Assembly: GCF_020524345.1 (NCBI RefSeq)
Contig: NZ_JAIVLH010000016.1
Coordinates: 86,252 to 150,251 of the forward strand
Direction of reading: 5' to 3'
Origin: Metabacillus niabensis
GTDB taxonomy: Bacteria; Bacillota; Bacilli; Bacillales; Bacillaceae
DNA length: 64,000 nucleotides
Shown here: positions 1 to 7,039 of the stretch, piece by piece
How the letters are laid out: every line of letters starts with the position of its first letter
Numbering within the stretch: position 1 is the stretch's first letter
Program-made: the position numbers and the translations under genes
Notes under the pieces: model-generated
Databases searched by the model: none
What the model was told of the DNA's origin: nothing
Seen by the model: the letters and a program-made list of their open reading frames with translations, nothing else

Positions 1-2
1 AA

Positions 3-371
3 ATTCCCGCACATTATAATGCTATTGGTGAAGTTGATCGTTGGGGATCAAAATGGGGAATTTTGATTTTACCGATTATCGGGGCATTTTTGCTAGTCTT
101 CCTGCAGTTAATTGAAAAATATCCAGAAGTGCATAATTATCCTGCTCGATTAAATGAATTGAACGCAGAAAAGTTTTATTTACTTAGTCGAAAACTAGTA
201 AATCAACTGAAAAATATTTGCTTAATCCTTTTTGCTCTTATTATATTTGAATCAGCGTCGATTGCTTTAGGCTGGGGAACTGGCTTTAGCAAATGGTTTT
301 TGCCATTAACTATTTTAGGTACGGGAATTCCAATTATAATAGGTGTAATGAAACAAAGAAAAATTAAATAA
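3..371 (+). CDS. DUF1648-domain membrane protein, C-terminal part (truncated by window edge)
   Basis: The reading frame is open from the first codon of the window, so the start lies outside; 122 residues are visible. The first residues (IPAHYNAIGEVDRWGSKWG) fit the signature of DUF1648, a membrane-protein domain with a P-x-H-x-N/D...G..D.W pattern. Three hydrophobic segments follow, the last two near visible residues 70-90 and 97-115, and the tail is basic (KQRKIK), as in a cytoplasmic end. DUF1648 occurs in SdpI-like immunity proteins and in many small uncharacterised Bacillus membrane proteins. I infer no specific role. No terminator separates it from the next gene. Confidence 0.75.
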   Translation: MPAHYNAIGEVDRWGSKWGILILPIIGAFLLVFLQLIEKYPEVHNYPARLNELNAEKFYLLSRKLVNQLKNICLILFALIIFESASIALGWGTGFSKWFLPLTILGTGIPIIIGVMKQRKIK

Positions 372-442
372 AAAGGATGCTTTTACAAATTTTAATCTTA
401 CAAGAAAAGTTTTAAATATATGAATATAGGAGGGCACTTACA

Positions 443-877
443 ATGACAAAACAATTAACTGTGAAAGATGAAATTTTGATTGACGCAACACCTTCAAAAG
501 TCTGGGAAATTCTTACGAAACCAAAATATGTTGCACAATGGGATGAGCTACCAGAAGATTATCCTAATGATGATATGACTGAAGGAAGCAGGGTCGTTTG
601 GGAGTTGCCTGATGGAGGGAAATCCATTACAACCATCATTAAAGCAGAGGTAGGGAAGGAGCTCATTATTTCGTTATTTGTTTCGAAATGGGAAGTTCAA
701 CCGAACGAAGGTGATGTGGCTTACCGGTATCAATTAGAAGAAAAGGGAAACAAGACCCTGCTCAAATTTGAGATTGGTGACTTTTCCCTACTTAGTAATG
801 GACAAATGTATTATGATGCTTCAATGGAATTTGCTCAAAACTCCAAGCAAGTCATTAAGCAGTTAGCGGAAAATTGA
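443..877 (+). CDS. SRPBCC (START/polyketide-cyclase-like) family protein
   Basis: A 144-aa soluble protein with a good ribosome binding site (AGGAGGG about 10 nt before ATG). It begins with a beta strand (VKDEILIDATPSKVWEILT) typical of SRPBCC/AHSA1 folds, continues with W-rich strands around residues 33-55, and ends in a long amphipathic helix that forms the lid of the hydrophobic pocket in this family. Members bind hydrophobic ligands or act as Hsp90 co-chaperone-like proteins, and the ligand cannot be read from sequence. The gap to the preceding gene is 71 nt with no clear terminator, so cotranscription is possible. The family call is firm, the function unknown. Confidence 0.8.
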   Translation: MTKQLTVKDEILIDATPSKVWEILTKPKYVAQWDELPEDYPNDDMTEGSRVVWELPDGGKSITTIIKAEVGKELIISLFVSKWEVQPNEGDVAYRYQLEEKGNKTLLKFEIGDFSLLSNGQMYYDASMEFAQNSKQVIKQLAEN

Positions 878-887
878 AAAGGGAAGT

Positions 888-1010
888 GTGAAATTTATCG
901 ATAATCCTAAAGACAGGTATGTTGCTTTTATTGGTGGTGCAATAGGTGCAATCCTTGGAATCTTAGCCTATGTAAATGATTGGTCGGGTTACGAGCAGAT
1001 AAATACATAG
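888..1010 (+). CDS. Possible small membrane protein (40 aa)
   Basis: A short frame opening with GTG encodes a charged N-terminus (VKFIDNPKDRY), one hydrophobic glycine-rich segment (VAFIGGAIGAILGILAYV) and a polar tail. The layout suits a single-pass membrane peptide. A GGGAAG element lies just upstream, but its spacing to the GTG is short (about 4 nt), which weakens the call. The frame starts 10 nt after the stop of the SRPBCC gene, so it could be translationally coupled to it. No known family is recognised. Confidence 0.4.
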   Translation: MKFIDNPKDRYVAFIGGAIGAILGILAYVNDWSGYEQINT

Positions 1011-1021
1011 TCAATTCATTA

Positions 1022-1056
1022 CATTAGGACTTGGTTTTTTCCAAGTCCTAATGCCA
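1022..1056. terminator. Hairpin terminator
   Basis: TTAGGACTTGG, a short TTTTTT loop and CCAAGTCCTAA form an 11-bp perfect stem-loop in the space between a rightward and a leftward gene. There is no strong U tract on the plus strand, so termination strength is uncertain. Confidence 0.5.
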
Positions 1057-1067
1057 CTAAAAAACAT

Positions 1068-1418
1068 TTACTTTTTATGATAACCTTTCTCTCCAAATGG
1101 CTGAGTCTGTTCTAGCCATTTTTCCTCAAGAAGGGCTAAAGCCTCCTTTTCATTAAAATAAGGTTCGTCCTTCTTTTTTAGTTTTTCTAAAATAGTAAAT
1201 GTGAAGGCATCTTTCCCAAATTCATTCCATTCTTTTTGTAGTTGTTTGTTAAGAACGAATCCATTTGTTTCCAACATGAATTTTTTCCCATTTAAGTTTT
1301 TTAAGTTTCTTGTACTACCAATAAAGACTTTGTTATTTTTTTCGTTTTTAATTTGATAAACACCTGCTTCAATGGGTATTTCTTTATATTGATGTTTCAA
1401 TTCTTTTTTACGGTCCAT
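1068..1418 (-). CDS. GIY-YIG nuclease-like protein
   Basis: A 116-aa protein. I place the start at the internal ATG (MDRKKELKHQ) because a perfect AAGGAGG lies just upstream; the longer open frame has no such site and overlaps the preceding gene. Residues around 18-42 (AGVYQIKNEKNNKVFIGST) match the GIY...YIG core as GVY and FIG, followed by an Arg as in the family's R-N-L motif. GIY-YIG domains cut DNA in repair enzymes, homing endonucleases and phage-defence proteins. This stand-alone single-domain form is common in Bacillus and uncharacterised. It lies 22 nt behind the DUF2087 regulator on the same strand, so the two are probably cotranscribed. Confidence 0.75.
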   Translation of the reverse strand: MDRKKELKHQYKEIPIEAGVYQIKNEKNNKVFIGSTRNLKNLNGKKFMLETNGFVLNKQLQKEWNEFGKDAFTFTILEKLKKKDEPYFNEKEALALLEEKWLEQTQPFGEKGYHKK

Positions 1419-1440
1419 AATATTTTCCTCCTTGTTCTCC

Positions 1441-2202
1441 TTATTTTCTAACCCAATACTGACTTCCATCTGATTTCCGGTCAATAAATCCGTACTCAAT
1501 TAAATATCTTCTGATCAGAGCATAATCTTCATAATAGCCTTTTAACGTCTGATTGAGCTCTTTTTCATTGTAGATATGTTCTGATTTTAACGCTCCGGCA
1601 ATTTCTCTAAGCACAACAAGTCTTTGTTTTTCTTTTGGAGGGAATTTACTCAAGGCCTTGCGTGTTCCTGCAGGAAAGTATTTGTTTATTATTTTTTCTT
1701 GTTCATCTTGAGTGATATTGTACCTGTCATCTATCATTGTGGCAGTTTTATGGACGGGTAGAAAAGCGGGAGCATATTCATCCTTTTCCTTTAATAACTC
1801 CATCATTGCTAAAAATGTCTTCGCTTGCCGTTCCTTTTCTTTTAAAGCAAATCGGTGCTGACGAATTGTAGAGGGGCTTCCAATGTTGAGTTCATTTTGA
1901 ATGTCTTTGTCACTTTTCCCTTGATAAAAAAGCTGTAAAAGACGCTTTTGATGTTCGGTTAGACCTGTTAGTTTTTTATCCATTTCAATTAAATAATCAA
2001 AAACACTATTATGAGTGCTTTCAATATGAATCCTCATAAATCTTTCTGCTTCGTAAAGTCTATCTTCATAAGGATAAACAATCCCTTTTTCGATTTTTTT
2101 CTCACATAACAGGCAAGTATAGGAGTCTTTAGTTTCGATATATCCCTGTTTCAGCTCTTCAAGGATTGCTTCCCAAAATATACTGGATGTTTCCATATTC
2201 AT
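1441..2202 (-). CDS. Zinc-finger/HTH/DUF2087 transcriptional regulator
   Basis: A 253-aa protein with three visible parts. Residues about 30-65 hold C-x2-C and, some 30 residues later, H-x4-H (CLLC ... HIESTH), a likely zinc site. Residues about 78-115 (LTEHQKRLLQLFYQGKSDKDI) are a LuxR/sigma-70 region 4-like helix-turn-helix. The C-terminal third (EQEKIINKYFP to the terminal YWVRK) matches DUF2087, with its usual FP-x-KEKQR-x-VVLREIA motif. The role is probably DNA-binding regulation; the target is unknown. It leads a two-gene operon with the GIY-YIG protein. The start could also be the second ATG (2196), which has better spacing from GGAAG. Confidence 0.75.
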   Translation of the reverse strand: MNMETSSIFWEAILEELKQGYIETKDSYTCLLCEKKIEKGIVYPYEDRLYEAERFMRIHIESTHNSVFDYLIEMDKKLTGLTEHQKRLLQLFYQGKSDKDIQNELNIGSPSTIRQHRFALKEKERQAKTFLAMMELLKEKDEYAPAFLPVHKTATMIDDRYNITQDEQEKIINKYFPAGTRKALSKFPPKEKQRLVVLREIAGALKSEHIYNEKELNQTLKGYYEDYALIRRYLIEYGFIDRKSDGSQYWVRK

Positions 2203-2254
2203 ACACTTCCTAACGTATTTATATAAACATGATTTATATTTGTTTATTATTTAT

Positions 2255-2323
2255 ATGGACATTTTATTAAATTGTTTATGTATTGTCAAATAGAATGATG
2301 GACGTTTTATATGTTTGTTTATG
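2255..2323. repeat. Two 26-nt direct repeats upstream of the DUF2087 gene
   Basis: Copies at 2255-2280 and 2298-2323 share ATGGAC-R-TTTTAT at the left end and TTGTTTATG at the right end, with differences only in the middle. The start-to-start distance is 43 bp, close to four DNA turns. They lie in the AT-rich upstream region of the leftward regulator and the rightward small ORF, where an autoregulatory operator would be expected. The assignment is inference. Confidence 0.45.
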
Positions 2324-2435
2324 AATAAATATTGTTTTTTTATTGGAAGGTTGTATAAAAAGGGGAACTTGTTATAGTTATAAGCATGGTATATAAAATA
2401 AGATTTAATATAAAAGTAAGGGGATCGATTTATTT

Positions 2436-2570
2436 ATGGTGATCATGATTATTATTATTTTAATTGTATTCTTATTTGATTTCACAAGGCTGAGAAGGCA
2501 AAACGATACTTTAATAGAACAAAATGAAAAAGTAATATCATTGTTGGAGGAAATAAAAAATAAAGAGTGA
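2436..2570 (+). CDS. Small single-pass membrane protein (44 aa)
   Basis: ATG start behind AAGGGG (spacing slightly long). The protein has an almost purely aliphatic N-terminal membrane segment (MVIMIIIILIVFLFDF), a basic turn (TRLRRQN) and a charged heptad-like helix (DTLIEQNEKVISLLEEIKNKE). Small Bacillus proteins with this layout are common and mostly uncharacterised. A TATAAG/TATAAAAT-rich stretch at about 2380-2400 could carry the -10 box. It is flanked by unrelated genes and probably monocistronic. Confidence 0.55.
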   Translation: MVIMIIIILIVFLFDFTRLRRQNDTLIEQNEKVISLLEEIKNKE

Positions 2571-2662
2571 AAAAGACTGCAAATAAATTGTTATAAAGAT
2601 ACTTTACTCACATTGACTAATATTTAGGATCGCTATATAATTTAATTGCGAGGTGAAGATTG

Positions 2663-3109
2663 ATGAAATCACGTGACCAGCAGTTGGAACAGTTCGTGGA
2701 TTGTTTTCAAGCGATTGGTCGATCTATGAAGCGAAATCAGAGAAGCAATCATAAAGCAACAGAGATGACGAAGACACAGTGGATCATTCTTCGCTTCCTT
2801 TGGAAACACGGTAGATGTTCTATTGGCCAGCTTGCAGAGCAGTTGGAAGTTCGTTCAAGTTCCATGTCTCAAATGATTGATCGCCTGGAGTTAGCTGGAA
2901 TGGTTTCTCGGGAACCGAACCAACAAGATGCTAGAACAAAGGTAGTGACCTTAACAGATACAGGAAAAGATTCTATTATGAAAATGAAAGATGCTCAAAT
3001 AGAATTGCTGGCAGGTCCGTTTAATCAGCTTACTTCAGAGGAACAAGAAATACTCGTGAACATCTTAAAGAAAATGACATACAATCTTAATCACAAGGAA
3101 AATAAATGA
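2663..3109 (+). CDS. MarR-family transcriptional regulator
   Basis: A 148-aa protein with the MarR winged-helix layout: N-terminal dimerisation helix, then TKTQWIILRFLWKHGRCSIGQLAEQLEVRSSSMSQMIDRLELAGMV as helices and recognition helix (about residues 35-80), and the wing with D-x-R (QQDARTKVVTLT). ATG 2663 is chosen over the TTG one codon upstream because GAGGTGA is ideally spaced to it. The nitroreductase begins 24 nt later with its own GGAGGG, so the pair is probably an operon in which MarR senses a phenolic or electrophilic compound. The ligand is inference. Confidence 0.9.
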   Translation: MKSRDQQLEQFVDCFQAIGRSMKRNQRSNHKATEMTKTQWIILRFLWKHGRCSIGQLAEQLEVRSSSMSQMIDRLELAGMVSREPNQQDARTKVVTLTDTGKDSIMKMKDAQIELLAGPFNQLTSEEQEILVNILKKMTYNLNHKENK

Positions 3110-3133
3110 TTTTCCAAATAGGAGGGCTTTTTC

Positions 3134-3619
3134 TTGAAAATACTTGAAACTATTTATTCCCGTCGTAATATCAAAAACTTTAAATCTGATTCTATTGATA
3201 AAGAGCTATTAAACAAATGGCTTCAAGCTGGTACTATGGCACCCAATCATAAAATGACAGAACCTTGGGAAGTGCTAGTTATTGGAGAAGAAACAAGAGC
3301 TAAGTTGAATCATAAAGCAGACTTTTTTGGTGCACCTGTTGTTCTTGCTGTATTATCTAAACATGGTGCAACAGAAATTGAAACATATGAAAACTTGATC
3401 ACTACAGCTTGTTTTGTTCAAAATTTTAATTTAGCTGCATGGGAAGAAGGAGTAGGAACATTCTGGTCATCAGTTGGAAACGCTCAAAAAAATCGTGAAA
3501 TACTAGGTGCTTCAGAAGAATATGATGTAGTTGGAGTACTAGGTGTCGGATATCCGGAGGAAATCAATGCTCCAAAAGACAGAAAACCAATTCATGAGAA
3601 AATTAAATACTTACCTTAA
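3134..3619 (+). CDS. Nitroreductase family protein
   Basis: A 161-aa FMN-dependent oxidoreductase. The start is TTG, with GGAGGG 7 nt upstream. The N-terminal ILETIYSRRNIKNF is the canonical FMN-binding S-R-R motif, APNHKMTEPWEVLVI (residues about 36-50) is the second family motif, and GVGYPEE near the C-terminus is the third. At 161 aa it is on the short side, like the YdjA-type minimal nitroreductases. It probably reduces nitro or quinone-like compounds with NAD(P)H. It follows a MarR regulator in the same transcription unit, as in many xenobiotic-response pairs. Confidence 0.88.
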   Translation: MKILETIYSRRNIKNFKSDSIDKELLNKWLQAGTMAPNHKMTEPWEVLVIGEETRAKLNHKADFFGAPVVLAVLSKHGATEIETYENLITTACFVQNFNLAAWEEGVGTFWSSVGNAQKNREILGASEEYDVVGVLGVGYPEEINAPKDRKPIHEKIKYLP

Positions 3620-3646
3620 AAGGACGAGGATCATCTCGTCCTTTTT
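3618..3646. terminator. Bidirectional intrinsic terminator
   Basis: AAGGACGAG-GATCAT-CTCGTCCTT is a perfect 9-bp stem with A and T tracts on its two sides. It can stop the nitroreductase transcript and the convergent cupin transcript. Confidence 0.85.
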
Positions 3647-3658
3647 AATTACTTATCC

Positions 3659-4279
3659 CTAATAATGGTATGGAAAGTACGAATAATACTGCTGCTGTGA
3701 ATAGTTCCAATCACGTTGATTTCGATAGTGTGAAGATCTATGGGAACGATTTTGTGGCTTTTTACAATCTTTAGTAGGACCGATGAAAATGGATGGTGTA
3801 ACAGGTTTGATTGCCTCTTTCCACTTAGATTCATCCATACAGTAGGTGTGAGCCATTATATTTGAAGGCGTTAACTTTAATAGATCTGAACCTAGAATAA
3901 CTTCCGGAGTATTTGCATCAAAAATAGCAAGCAAGTGAGTGTTGTCGACCGTAGCTACTTCATAATGCCACCATGCTTTTGGGACATTTGCTACTTGACC
4001 AGGTGTAATTGGGAAGTTCTCAATTTGTTTCGTATTTGGATTCAATATGGAGACAACCGCTGCACCGGAAATACAATAAACAAGTTCTGCCGCATTCTGA
4101 TGATAGTGTGGTTCAACCACATTATTAGCACTAAGGAAAATATCTAGTAATGAAACATTTTTAAGTGTGTTTAATTGCTGGACACCTAAAATGTTAATGT
4201 AATTGTTTTTATCTTTTTTCATAAGCGGACTTTTATTTAAATCAAAGGTGAATTGTGCTGTTTGTGTATTTAAGGTCAT
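3659..4279 (-). CDS. Cupin-domain protein with Tyr/Gln-rich tail, probable spore component
   Basis: A 206-aa protein. Residues 50-130 form one cupin barrel: H-x-H-x(5)-E in EPHYHQNAAELVYCI and, later, a Gly-x-V-x-x-P motif (TPGQVANVPKAWWHYE) with the last metal His. This resembles half of an oxalate decarboxylase (OxdD-like). After residue 170 the sequence changes to a basic, then Tyr/Gln/Ser-rich tail (SQQQYYSYFPYHY), a composition typical of Bacillus coat proteins. ATG has GAGGAGG upstream. A sigma-K-like element precedes it. Enzyme activity is uncertain; the spore location is inferred from the tail, promoter and divergent neighbour. Confidence 0.75.
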   Translation of the reverse strand: MTLNTQTAQFTFDLNKSPLMKKDKNNYINILGVQQLNTLKNVSLLDIFLSANNVVEPHYHQNAAELVYCISGAAVVSILNPNTKQIENFPITPGQVANVPKAWWHYEVATVDNTHLLAIFDANTPEVILGSDLLKLTPSNIMAHTYCMDESKWKEAIKPVTPSIFIGPTKDCKKPQNRSHRSSHYRNQRDWNYSQQQYYSYFPYHY

Positions 4280-4316
4280 TCTTTCATCCTCCTCATTTTT
4301 AATGTTCTTCCCAATT

Positions 4317-4341
4317 TATGTTAAAACTGGATAGTAGGTGC
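4317..4341 (-). promoter_or_regulatory. Candidate sigma-K promoter of the cupin gene
   Basis: Read on the minus strand, AC (within GCACC) is followed after 17 nt by CATAAATT. Sigma-K promoters have an AC dinucleotide at -35 and CATAnnnTA at -10 with about 16 nt between. The match is partial. Confidence 0.35.
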
Positions 4342-4402
4342 ACTTCCGATTTTTAAGGCTTGTTTGGGAGGTAGGCAGTAGACTATTTTTTTAAAATGAA
4401 GG

Positions 4403-4431
4403 ACACTCCTCGTTTTTTTACATAAAAAGTA
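4403..4431 (+). promoter_or_regulatory. Candidate sigma-K promoter of the repeat-protein gene
   Basis: AC at 4403-4404, 16 nt, then CATAAAAAG at 4421. The -10 resembles CATAnnnTA imperfectly. It lies 34 nt before the ATG. The divergent cupin gene has a similar element. Confidence 0.35.
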
Positions 4432-4464
4432 ATAGGCATTAATTCAAGTAATGGAGTGTGCATA

Positions 4465-5814
4465 ATGGAGGAAAAGGAGAATGTAAAGCACGATTCATGT
4501 AACCATGATGAACGTTGTAAGGAATGTCATAAATGCAGTAAATGTAACCCGAAAGATGAATGTAACCGCAAGAAGTCAAAGTTTCGTGCAAGTTGTCATG
4601 AAATGTTGCGGCCTAAATGTCCGGAACCTCATAAATGTCCACCAGGTTGCAAGGATTGCAGAAAGGAACAAATTGTTTGCCAATCACATGGAGATCAAGG
4701 AGGGCAAGAACAAGGAAGCCAAGAACAAACACTTTGGCAGTCGCATGGGGACCAGGGAGGGCAAGCTCAGGGGGATCAGGAACAGAATCAGACGATTGGT
4801 GATCAGGAGCAAGTTTTAACAATAGGTGATTCACAGCAAAGTCAGTCCCTCGGAGATCAGCAGCAGGAGCAAAACCTTTATCAAACACACGGTGATCAAG
4901 GAGGCCAGGCACAAGGAGATCAAGAGCAAAATCAGGTACAATCACATGGCGATCAAGATCAACAACAAACACTAGGGAACCAAGACCAGAATCAAACACA
5001 ATCACATGGGAATCAAGAACAAACACTTGGAGAACAAACACAAGAGCAGTCACATGGAGATCAAACTTTAGGAGATCAAATTATTCGTGGACATACAAAT
5101 ACATCACCGCTAAATAATACACAACGAATTGATACGAATGTAAGCGGAGTGACCGTCAATTTAACAACAAATTGCCAAAGTGATGTTGTGTGTGGTTCAT
5201 GCAAAGAAAAGCATCATCAGGAGAAAAAGGAATGTGATGAAAAAGATCATTGTGAAACGTGCTGTAAGTGTTCATTATGTTCTTTGCTTAATAGAGTACA
5301 AATGCTTCAAGCCGGAAATGATGTTAGTGGGATTAACATTTTATTATCCTTCCCGGTAACGGCTAATTCGCTTATAGATCAAGAGATTGCGTTTATAGAT
5401 GATTGTAAAACTGTAACATTCAGAGATAGCGTTCAAGGGGAAACGAATCCAAGAACAACTATTCCATTAGGAAATGTATCAGGAATTAATGTGAGCATTG
5501 ATGATACAACAGAAGTATTCTTCAATGCTCTTATTAAATTAGCTTCCAGTTGTGGAGAAAAAAATGAGAGTGATGTTTGTGGATGTGGAAAAAAATATAA
5601 GAAATGTAAAAATGACATCAGTAGTGATTTAGCAGCAGCAGCCAAATTCGGTCTAGCCGTAAATCTATTCATCGCTGGCCAAACAGACCCCACAGAAAAC
5701 CTATATGTTCTAAACGTCTGTGACTGTTTAGTCTTCCTGGTAGATGATCTAACAGACCCAACGAATATCTCCATCATTACTCTATGTGCAATAAATGGAT
5801 ATGTCATACCATGA
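4465..5814 (+). CDS. Cys-rich Gln/Gly/His repeat protein, probable spore surface protein
   Basis: A 449-aa protein. ATG at 4465 is chosen for the GGAG 8 nt upstream; a GTG three codons earlier is less likely. Residues 1-72 are Cys-rich (CKECHKCSKCNPKDEC and similar). Residues about 73-205 are low-complexity repeats built on S/T-HGDQGGQ-x-Q-GDQEQ-QTxGDQ. Residues 215-290 are Cys-rich again (CCKCSLC). The C-terminal 160 residues contain two NVSGINV/DVSGINI segments, suggesting an internal duplication, plus GCGKKYKKC and CDC clusters. No known catalytic domain is recognised. Composition, the sigma-K-like promoter and the divergent cupin gene point to an exosporium or coat protein crosslinked by cysteines. 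The spore role is inference. Confidence 0.7.
   Translation: MEEKENVKHDSCNHDERCKECHKCSKCNPKDECNRKKSKFRASCHEMLRPKCPEPHKCPPGCKDCRKEQIVCQSHGDQGGQEQGSQEQTLWQSHGDQGGQAQGDQEQNQTIGDQEQVLTIGDSQQSQSLGDQQQEQNLYQTHGDQGGQAQGDQEQNQVQSHGDQDQQQTLGNQDQNQTQSHGNQEQTLGEQTQEQSHGDQTLGDQIIRGHTNTSPLNNTQRIDTNVSGVTVNLTTNCQSDVVCGSCKEKHHQEKKECDEKDHCETCCKCSLCSLLNRVQMLQAGNDVSGINILLSFPVTANSLIDQEIAFIDDCKTVTFRDSVQGETNPRTTIPLGNVSGINVSIDDTTEVFFNALIKLASSCGEKNESDVCGCGKKYKKCKNDISSDLAAAAKFGLAVNLFIAGQTDPTENLYVLNVCDCLVFLVDDLTDPTNISIITLCAINGYVIP
4681..5075 (+). repeat. Degenerate tandem coding repeats (HGDQGGQ/QxxGDQ)
   Basis: Short imperfect units recur here, for example TCACATGGAGATCAAGGAGG and variants with GGTGATCAG or GGGGACCAGG. 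They encode H-G-D-Q-G-G-Q and x-G-D-Q-x-Q units. Third-position differences between units suggest an older expansion kept by selection on the protein rather than a fresh slippage tract. Confidence 0.75.
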
Positions 5815-5828
5815 GGAACGGGGGAAGG

Positions 5829-5890
5829 AACGGGGGGACAGGTACCTCGTCCCAGCGAAGCACTGGGACATGGTACCTGTCCCCCCGTTT
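5829..5890. repeat. Dispersed palindromic element, copy 1 (full hairpin)
   Basis: An inverted repeat of about 29 bp per arm: AACGGGGGGACAGGTACC on the left, GGTACCTGTCCCCCCGTT on the right, with GTCCCAG/CTGGGAC extending the stem and a CGAAG-type loop. It directly follows the repeat-protein gene and may terminate it. Related copies lie at 12897, 14736 and 21227. Confidence 0.8.
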
Positions 5891-6039
5891 CTGTGCTATT
5901 ATTAAACAGGAATAAGAAACCGTTCCTACTTACCATTTCATTGAGGGTGGATTTTTGTTACAATATTTTCTTTAGAAGAGTTGTTTGCCGGAAATGAGCA
6001 GGACATGTTTCTTGAAAAAGTATGAAGCAGGTGCTTTTT

Positions 6040-6996
6040 ATGATAAATGTAGTTGGGATTACATATGACAATCAAATAGAAAAGAATCTCTCGATACATG
6101 ACGCAGATTTAGATCAATATAAGTGGTTTTGGGTAGATTTTCATGAACCTAGTGATGATGAGATCAAGCATCTTGCTTACACATTCCGTTTCCATCCGCT
6201 TGCGATTGAAGATTGTATTCAAGTCCTTCAGCGTCCAAAGCTGGATTATTATGATGATCATAGCTTCTATGTCACCCATATAGTCAGAGAACAAGACAAT
6301 GAAATTTACAAAGAGGAAATAGACTTCTTTGTAGGTGAAAAATTTATTGTGACCTTTCATCGTATGCCAGCGAAAGAAGTAGCACAGGTCTGGGATAGAT
6401 TATTGGAACAAAAAAATACGGAGAAATGGGACAGCTTTTATGTGTTCTATCAAATTTTAGACAAGATTGTGGATAATTATTTTCCACTTATTTATAAAAT
6501 AGAAGACCGGTTGGACAAAATTGAGGACAATACACAAAACAAATCAATGACTGTGTTAATGAATGAGTTATTTGATACAAGACATATGCTGTTAAACTTA
6601 AGACACAGTGTGCATCCAATGCGTGATTTACTCTACCGCATGTTAAATTCTCATCACTTACATGGGATAAGAGAAAGAAGAGAGTATTTTTCTGATATTT
6701 ATGACCATCTTTTGAAGCTATCAGAAATGGTTATGTCAAATAGAGAAGTAACAGCTGACATACGAGACAGTTATCTCTCATTAAACTCACATCAAACAAA
6801 TAATGTAATGAAGGTTCTTACAATTATTACCTCTATCTTTGCTCCGTTAACATTTATCGCAGGAATTTACGGTATGAATTTTGAGAATATGCCAGAGTTA
6901 ACATGGAAATATGGCTACTTTATATCATTGGGCTTAATGTTAGTGATAGGAATTTTAATGCTTTTGTGGTTCAAAAGCAAAGGCTGGTTTAAGTAA
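6040..6996 (+). CDS. CorA-family magnesium/divalent cation transporter
   Basis: A 318-aa protein from ATG 6040, which has AGCAGGTG 7 nt upstream; the in-frame ATG at 6022 lacks a ribosome binding site. The N-terminal two thirds form the alpha/beta funnel domain and long stalk helix. The C-terminus holds two transmembrane helices with the diagnostic GMN loop (FIAGIYGMNFENMPEL) and a basic end (FKSKGWFK). CorA forms a pentameric channel for Mg2+, sometimes Co2+ or Ni2+. I saw no M-box-like leader. The DedA gene follows 43 nt downstream, possibly in the same transcript. Confidence 0.92.
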   Translation: MINVVGITYDNQIEKNLSIHDADLDQYKWFWVDFHEPSDDEIKHLAYTFRFHPLAIEDCIQVLQRPKLDYYDDHSFYVTHIVREQDNEIYKEEIDFFVGEKFIVTFHRMPAKEVAQVWDRLLEQKNTEKWDSFYVFYQILDKIVDNYFPLIYKIEDRLDKIEDNTQNKSMTVLMNELFDTRHMLLNLRHSVHPMRDLLYRMLNSHHLHGIRERREYFSDIYDHLLKLSEMVMSNREVTADIRDSYLSLNSHQTNNVMKVLTIITSIFAPLTFIAGIYGMNFENMPELTWKYGYFISLGLMLVIGILMLLWFKSKGWFK

Positions 6997-7039
6997 CTAG
7001 GAACAGTATGAAAAATTGATAAAAGAATAAGGAGAAATT

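Noticed and set aside
4613..5053. Minus-strand frame inside the repeat gene
   Set aside because: It is a by-product of the repeat codons, has no ribosome binding site and reads low-complexity sequence.
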